This document shows, piece after piece, positions 5,051-9,525 of a stretch of DNA of 9,525 nt. The translations under genes were made by a program, and so were the position numbers. This stretch comes from Oligoflexia bacterium (lineage in GTDB: Bacteria; Bdellovibrionota; JAFGOL01). The stretch spans positions 1 through 9,525 of the forward strand of contig JAFGOL010000047.1 in NCBI GenBank assembly GCA_016926495.1, written 5' to 3'. Numbering within the stretch: the stretch's first letter is position 1; each line of letters opens with the position of its first letter. The notes under the pieces were generated by a model. That model was given only the letters and a program-made list of their open reading frames with translations. It had not been told where the DNA came from and did not search any database.

Positions 5051-7777
5051 TTATTGTATGGAAAGATGCAACCTGCCCACCCTGTCCGCCGGTATTCTTC
5101 TATTTTTATCATAAATATATCCATATTCAAAGCTTAAAGCTCCAACGGCAAAAGTAAGGCTCAGCCCCCCGCCCACAGAGCTGTAAGGTCCGTTAAGCCC
5201 GGTATCAATAGTATAAATATCTCCGATATCATAGAAGACAAGCCCGACAAGGTTCCATATCAGTTTGCGTCTTAATTCCAGGGAAAATGTATAATAATAC
5301 TGGGATACAAGTTCAGGAGTTATATCGCTGATTATACCTTCCCTGAACCCCCTGAGACTGCCGCTTCCGCCAAGCGCGAACCTGTCGTCTACAAGAAGAT
5401 AACTTCCCGACAAGCCGGTCACGTACCCCATGCCGAGGGCGGATGCTATGGTCCAGTTCTCCAGAACAGGAATGTATATCCTGCCTTTATCCGCAAACTT
5501 GAGATAATTAGCGGCGATATCGCTCTGGATGGAATGGCCCCATTCGACATACGCAAGAAATTTAAATCCCCTGCCCGGATTAAAGACCGAATCACGGCTG
5601 TCGTACTGGTACATTTGCCGGATGGAATACTTCCAGTATATGGCGTTATCGTAGTCGATATTAGCATTGAAAATATTCACCCTTTCAAACGCGTTTCTTA
5701 AAATCAGCGAATGCCTGCCGAAACCTTTCTCGAAGTAAAATGAGAGATCGAATTTCTTTTTATCATAACTGGGGAGATCGTCTTTAATAAATCGCGTGCT
5801 TGTGCGAAAGTTAAAAGGGATGTTCATTAAATAAGGCTCATAATATCCCAGGGTAAAGTCATATTCTATAAATTTATATTCGTTATCCAGCCTTCTGTTT
5901 ACGACCGCGTCGGCCGAAACTCTCCTGTTCCAGCCTCCGAGATTATTATATTCAACACCTGAAAACACCCTTATGCCCTCATCGGTCCTGTAACCCACTC
6001 CAATTTCGTAGCTTCCGAATCGCTTTTCTTCCAGTTTTGCCAGTACATCCCTGAAGTCGCCCCCCTTTTCACTTACGGGCAGAACAATAACCGAAACCGA
6101 CTTGAAAAGCCCCAGGGACACCAACCGTACCTCGGAATCCTGAAGCGAGGTGGCATCCAGCCAGTCGTTTTCCTCAAAAAGCAGTTCTCTCACCACGACC
6201 TTGTCTTTCGTCTTGGTAATACCTTCGACAAAAATATTACCGACTTTGTACCTTTGTCCCTCGGTGATATCCAGATTAATATCAACAAACCGTAGATCCT
6301 TACTGTACGAAGTCAGGTTCCTGCCGTTCCATGCAAAATCAATATACCCGCTGCTTTTATATTTCAAAGTCAGTTCCTTCAAGCCCGTGTCGAATTTACC
6401 CAGATCAAAAGGCTCGTCTGTTGCAAGATCAAACAACGCACGTATGGATTCAGTTTTGAATATGCTATTGCCGGATACGCTGAAACTTCTCAATATTGTG
6501 CGGTCTCCCTCGTCTATGTCATACTTAACGTAATAGAAGTTATCCTTTTTTTTGATATAAGAGATTTCCCTTATTCGTTGTTTCAGGTAGCCCTTTCTTT
6601 CAAGAAAAGTCTTGATATCGGTCTTTATCTTTTCAAAAGTCTCTTTTACGAAAGAGCCGCTTTCAAAAATATCCCTGTTATTATCTTCCACGTAATCACT
6701 GATTTCGTCAGCCAGGGCTTCGTCCGAGGTTTTGTAAATAATCCTTGTGAAGTATTTTCTGGGCGGCTCCTTGATGTTAAATATCAGTAAAAGATCCCCG
6801 GGCCTGGCGCCCAGTTCCTCGTGTACGGAAATTTCGGCGTCTTCCATCCCGAATCCGGAGTAAAATGATTTAAGTCTTCCCACAAGCACCCTGTAATAAT
6901 CGGGGGTTATGCTGTCGCTTTCCGTAATATCAAGGGCATCCAGAAGTTCCTTCACGTCCGGAAATGTTTCGTTCCCCCTGAAAACAATTCTGTATTTGGG
7001 ACCGGAATTAATAGCGAATTTAAAAACGGCCCGGCTCATGTCCGGATTAAAGCTGAGGGAATTTCTGGTAATGGTCTGGGAGTAATATCCCCTGTCATAC
7101 AAAGCCCCGCGAAGCTTCTTCACTTCCCTGTGAATAGCCGAAAATCCCGCGTTGTCACCTTTCCGTATGTTCAGCTTTTTCACCACGTATTCGGGAGAAA
7201 CAGCCCCCTTAACCTCAATTTCCACATCGCTGAAAACCGCCTGCCTCCCCTCTTCGATGACATAGATGACCTTAACTCCCTTTTCCTTTTCGAGTACGGA
7301 CGAAAAAGAAACCTTAACCATGTAATAGCCTTCATTCTTGTAATACTTGATAATGCGATCTTCCATCGTGCCGCATACATCTTCGCAATAAGCGCCGATG
7401 GGCTCAAACCCCATGTTTTTAATCAGGTACTTGTCTTTAACGTTCTCATTGCCTTCAAAATCAACCATCGATATTTTGCTTTTTCTGCTTACGCTGACCG
7501 TAAGAACTCCGTCCGTATTTGTCCAGCCTTTTACCGTGTATGGCAGGTGTGTCTGCAGTCTTTCCATACCCTCCCTGATCTGCTCTTCGGTATAAGAACC
7601 TTCCTGCGCCAGGCCCAGTACACCGTACAGAAGATCATAATCATGGCCGACCGGGCTCAGTGAATCCTTAAAAACAATTTTTGTAACGTGAAACGACGGG
7701 GCCTGGGATGCAAACAGACTAAAATTCAAACTTAAACTTGAGATCAAAACCAGCTTTTGCAGGTTCTTTTTCAACAT
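5051..7777 (-). CDS. Omp85-family outer-membrane insertase (BamA/TamA type) with about seven POTRA domains
   Basis: The protein should sit in the outer membrane and insert beta-barrel proteins, working with the TamB encoded just upstream. From the ATG at 7777 it has 908 residues. A signal peptide (M-L-K-K, hydrophobic run, cut near A23 or A26) is followed by seven consecutive POTRA-like units at roughly 29-98, 101-178, 180-260, 262-341, 343-427, 428-509 and 510-585. These show recurring features such as F-E-G-N-E-N, F-R-G-N-E-T, V-S-G-N-S-I, V-E-G-I-T and K-N-E-G-Y-Y or D-R-G-Y-Y. A barrel of about 320 residues follows, with N-P-G-R-G-F (733-738) and the diagnostic L6 motif L-R-G-F (808-811, Arg809). 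I chose 7777 over the farther ATG at 7819 because only it starts a clean signal peptide. E. coli BamA has five POTRAs and TamA three, so assignment to either is left open. Cys131 and Cys135 form an unusual CxxxC in POTRA 2. Confidence 0.93.
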   Translation of the reverse strand: MLKKNLQKLVLISSLSLNFSLFASQAPSFHVTKIVFKDSLSPVGHDYDLLYGVLGLAQEGSYTEEQIREGMERLQTHLPYTVKGWTNTDGVLTVSVSRKSKISMVDFEGNENVKDKYLIKNMGFEPIGAYCEDVCGTMEDRIIKYYKNEGYYMVKVSFSSVLEKEKGVKVIYVIEEGRQAVFSDVEIEVKGAVSPEYVVKKLNIRKGDNAGFSAIHREVKKLRGALYDRGYYSQTITRNSLSFNPDMSRAVFKFAINSGPKYRIVFRGNETFPDVKELLDALDITESDSITPDYYRVLVGRLKSFYSGFGMEDAEISVHEELGARPGDLLLIFNIKEPPRKYFTRIIYKTSDEALADEISDYVEDNNRDIFESGSFVKETFEKIKTDIKTFLERKGYLKQRIREISYIKKKDNFYYVKYDIDEGDRTILRSFSVSGNSIFKTESIRALFDLATDEPFDLGKFDTGLKELTLKYKSSGYIDFAWNGRNLTSYSKDLRFVDINLDITEGQRYKVGNIFVEGITKTKDKVVVRELLFEENDWLDATSLQDSEVRLVSLGLFKSVSVIVLPVSEKGGDFRDVLAKLEEKRFGSYEIGVGYRTDEGIRVFSGVEYNNLGGWNRRVSADAVVNRRLDNEYKFIEYDFTLGYYEPYLMNIPFNFRTSTRFIKDDLPSYDKKKFDLSFYFEKGFGRHSLILRNAFERVNIFNANIDYDNAIYWKYSIRQMYQYDSRDSVFNPGRGFKFLAYVEWGHSIQSDIAANYLKFADKGRIYIPVLENWTIASALGMGYVTGLSGSYLLVDDRFALGGSGSLRGFREGIISDITPELVSQYYYTFSLELRRKLIWNLVGLVFYDIGDIYTIDTGLNGPYSSVGGGLSLTFAVGALSFEYGYIYDKNRRIPADRVGRLHLSIQ

Positions 7778-9525
7778 CCTCACTCTCTTCCTCTTTAAGG
7801 AGCAAATCAAGCTCAACATTCTTGTTTATTTCATATTGTACATTAATTTCCTGTTTATTTACATCTTCATCAAGAGATTTACCATAGGTAACTTTAAGTT
7901 TATCCGTAATATCTTTCTTGACCTCAATAGCCGGCAGGGTTGAATCTTCCGTATTTGAATACTTAAGCTTAACATTTACTCCCGTATTGTCCTTGATAGC
8001 ACCGGCGACGCCCAGGCTTCCGGTCACGATCCTGCTGCCTTCACCGACGGTAATATTGTACTGCTTTTCTCTTGTGGTCAATTCGGTCTGGGCTTCGCCG
8101 GTGGCCATAAGCGATACTATTTCATCCTCGTTAAGCGGGGGTAGGGACGACAACCGGAATTTTATATCGTTTGAATCACCGAGTATCTGTAAAATCACCT
8201 GGTAATCGCCGATCCTGGCCTCCGAATCCAGTTGATAGGAATAGCTTTGCAGGGTATCTCCCGAAAATTTCATGCGGCCCGAGGTAACCTCGAAAACAAT
8301 GTCCCTGTATGTAATCTCTCCCCTGAGAACGGAAACGGTACCTTTAAGCCTCGGGGTTTCTTCATTACCCAGAAGTTCCAGTTCGAATTTAATATTTCCG
8401 GCAAAAGCGTCATTCTTAACCAAAACGTCTCCGATATCGCTTTTAAAACCGACATTAAAATCAAAAAGTCTTGTCTCGTCCATGAGCAGGCTGGGCACCG
8501 GCAAATACTCCTTGTTATCCTTCTTAAATCCTATTTTATCGGCTTCAATGTCTTTCCTGTAATTACCGTCAAAAAGAGCCATGGAACCTGACAACCTGTA
8601 AGGTTTTTCCTTTCCCTTCAAAAACAATTCCCCGGACCACTTGCCCCTCAACCCCTCGGGATACTCAAATGAAATTTTGTCAAAGACAGCGTTGACATCC
8701 ACGTCAGGATAAATCCCCTTAAGCTTAATAATGTTTGTTAAATTAACTTTTCCTCCCAAATCTATACTTCCCCCGCCTGTCTCAATAGTCAGCAAATCCA
8801 GATTGGCGGTATCGTTTTCAATACTTACCTTTCCGTTCAGAGCGATAATACCCAGTTTATGCCGGCCGGGCGTCATCTCAATCTGATCAAACGCCACGGA
8901 TCCGTCCAGCGTATCCGAATAATCGAGATCAAGGTTCAGCTTTCCCCGTGAATTTGAAATATAAGCGTTATACGCGGAAAAAATATCCGCTCCCAGGCAG
9001 CCGTTTATACCTATACCGCTTTCAGTATTCGAAACCGACAGCGAACAGGTATTCTCGTCGGCAGTGCTGATAATTCTGAAAGGTTTTACCTTGTATGATT
9101 CATTATTAAACAGTACTTCTATTTTCCCTTCATTTTTGAGGGAAAACCTGCCCGTGCCGTATTGAAACCTGCCGAGTTCAAGCCTGTATGAATCAACAAC
9201 TCCGTTAAGGTCAAATGTCATGCCGGCATGTCCGTCAATTTTTGTACTGAAAACATTTACCTTGGGCAAAAACAGTGTAACCAGCGAATAAAGATCCAGA
9301 TTATTAAAATCCGCGTTAAAAACAAACTTGCGGTATTTTTCGGTGGACAGGTCTCCGACAAGCTGACTGTCAAACAAATTAAAAAACAATTTACTTTGCT
9401 TCCCGATTTTGAAATCTAATGAAGCGGAATTAAATTTTTTATTGTCAATAACAAGGTCCGATATGTTTAACTTAATTTCCCCGTCCACTTTATCGTCAAA
9501 ATGCCGCAGGCCTCCTTCCAGATAG
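7719..9525 (-). CDS. tamB: TamB-family (DUF490) translocation and assembly protein, 5' end outside window
   Basis: TamB proteins are long, inner-membrane-anchored beta-taco or groove proteins that span the periplasm; they assist outer-membrane protein assembly and lipid transport with an Omp85 partner. About 601 C-terminal residues are visible. The frame is open to the window edge, so the GTG at 9488 is internal. Numbered from that GTG, the body is a repetitive series of short amphipathic strands with recurring G-x-L/I-x-L-x-G turns. Around 380-467 is the family's C-terminal block: L-K-G-T-V-S-V-L-R-G-E-I-T-Y (381-394), F-E-V-T-S-G-R-M-K-F-S-G (399-410) and L-S-S-L-P-P-L-N-E-D-E-I-V-S-L-M-A-T-G (446-464). 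The protein ends K-F-K-F-E-F with a terminal Phe, as usual for barrel-like C-termini. An acidic segment (566-574) before the last strand overlaps the Omp85 ribosome site. The stop TAG is at 7721-7719, 59 bases inside the Omp85 gene. Confidence 0.92.
   Translation of the reverse strand, partial: YLEGGLRHFDDKVDGEIKLNISDLVIDNKKFNSASLDFKIGKQSKLFFNLFDSQLVGDLSTEKYRKFVFNADFNNLDLYSLVTLFLPKVNVFSTKIDGHAGMTFDLNGVVDSYRLELGRFQYGTGRFSLKNEGKIEVLFNNESYKVKPFRIISTADENTCSLSVSNTESGIGINGCLGADIFSAYNAYISNSRGKLNLDLDYSDTLDGSVAFDQIEMTPGRHKLGIIALNGKVSIENDTANLDLLTIETGGGSIDLGGKVNLTNIIKLKGIYPDVDVNAVFDKISFEYPEGLRGKWSGELFLKGKEKPYRLSGSMALFDGNYRKDIEADKIGFKKDNKEYLPVPSLLMDETRLFDFNVGFKSDIGDVLVKNDAFAGNIKFELELLGNEETPRLKGTVSVLRGEITYRDIVFEVTSGRMKFSGDTLQSYSYQLDSEARIGDYQVILQILGDSNDIKFRLSSLPPLNEDEIVSLMATGEAQTELTTREKQYNITVGEGSRIVTGSLGVAGAIKDNTGVNVKLKYSNTEDSTLPAIEVKKDITDKLKVTYGKSLDEDVNKQEINVQYEINKNVELDLLLKEEESEDVEKEPAKAGFDLKFKFEF
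7789..7794 (-). promoter_or_regulatory. Ribosome binding site of the Omp85 gene, inside the tamB coding region
   Basis: AGAGGA lies 11 bases before the ATG at 7777, in a purine-rich run that also has GAGG touching the ATG. The same bases encode an acidic stretch (E-E-E-S-E-D) near the TamB C-terminus. This supports 7777 as the start and implies coupled translation. Confidence 0.5.

Noticed and set aside
7130..7663. Plus-strand 177-codon open frame
   Set aside because: It lies wholly inside the POTRA-coding part of the Omp85 gene on the other strand and shows no domain features.
7778..7819. Upstream ATG at 7819 as the Omp85 start
   Set aside because: It would put 14 mostly polar and basic residues before an otherwise ideal signal peptide starting at the ATG at 7777, which also has a Shine-Dalgarno upstream.
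9486..9488. GTG at 9488 as the tamB start
   Set aside because: The frame stays open to the window edge with TamB-like sequence upstream, and TamB proteins are normally much longer, so this is an internal Val codon.

Overview
The window reads as chromosomal DNA from a diderm (outer-membrane-bearing) bacterium of moderate, slightly AT-leaning base composition. It encodes a TamB-type translocation protein, an Omp85 (BamA/TamA) outer-membrane insertase and the tRNA queuosine enzyme QueA. The SpoIID/LytB-domain protein in the same cluster, and an Omp85 protein with about seven POTRA-like repeats, argue against an ordinary enterobacterium. A deep-branching or candidate diderm phylum is possible, but the window alone cannot fix the taxonomy.

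The right two thirds (about 2902-9525) is one tightly packed minus-strand cluster, transcribed right to left: tamB (5' end outside the window), the Omp85 gene, a SpoIID/LytB peptidoglycan-enzyme gene, then queA. The first pair overlaps by 59 bases, the Omp85 and SpoIID-like genes are almost abutting, and the SpoIID-like gene overlaps queA by 14 bases, so co-transcription and translational coupling are likely. The first three products fit a single envelope theme: a periplasm-spanning TamB, its outer-membrane Omp85 partner and a glycan-cleaving enzyme. QueA is a cytoplasmic tRNA-modification enzyme that appears to share the transcript.

A plus-strand hipBA-type toxin-antitoxin cassette (1329-2905) converges on queA. 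Its toxin stop codon overlaps the queA stop codon, leaving no intergenic terminator. The antitoxin has an unusually clear control region: an 18-bp perfect inverted repeat whose 11-base spacer contains a TTGACT -35 box, with a -10 (TATGTT) in and beside the right arm. That geometry puts the predicted transcription start at about the antitoxin ATG, so the mRNA may be leaderless. The toxin starts with TTG inside the antitoxin stop codon.

Left of the cassette is an AT-rich control region (1131-1328, about 22% G+C by hand count). Beyond it, on the minus strand, is a 51-codon open frame that looks like the tail of a truncated gene, then a large secreted protein of unknown function (967 leftwards, running out of the window). 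No tRNA, rRNA, CRISPR array, insertion sequence or canonical intrinsic terminator was recognised.

The items most worth a second look are the leaderless/operator-embedded antitoxin promoter, the SpoIID-like gene with no conventional start codon at the right place, the roughly seven-POTRA Omp85 paired with TamB, and the unknown secreted protein with a long acid-free cationic segment.
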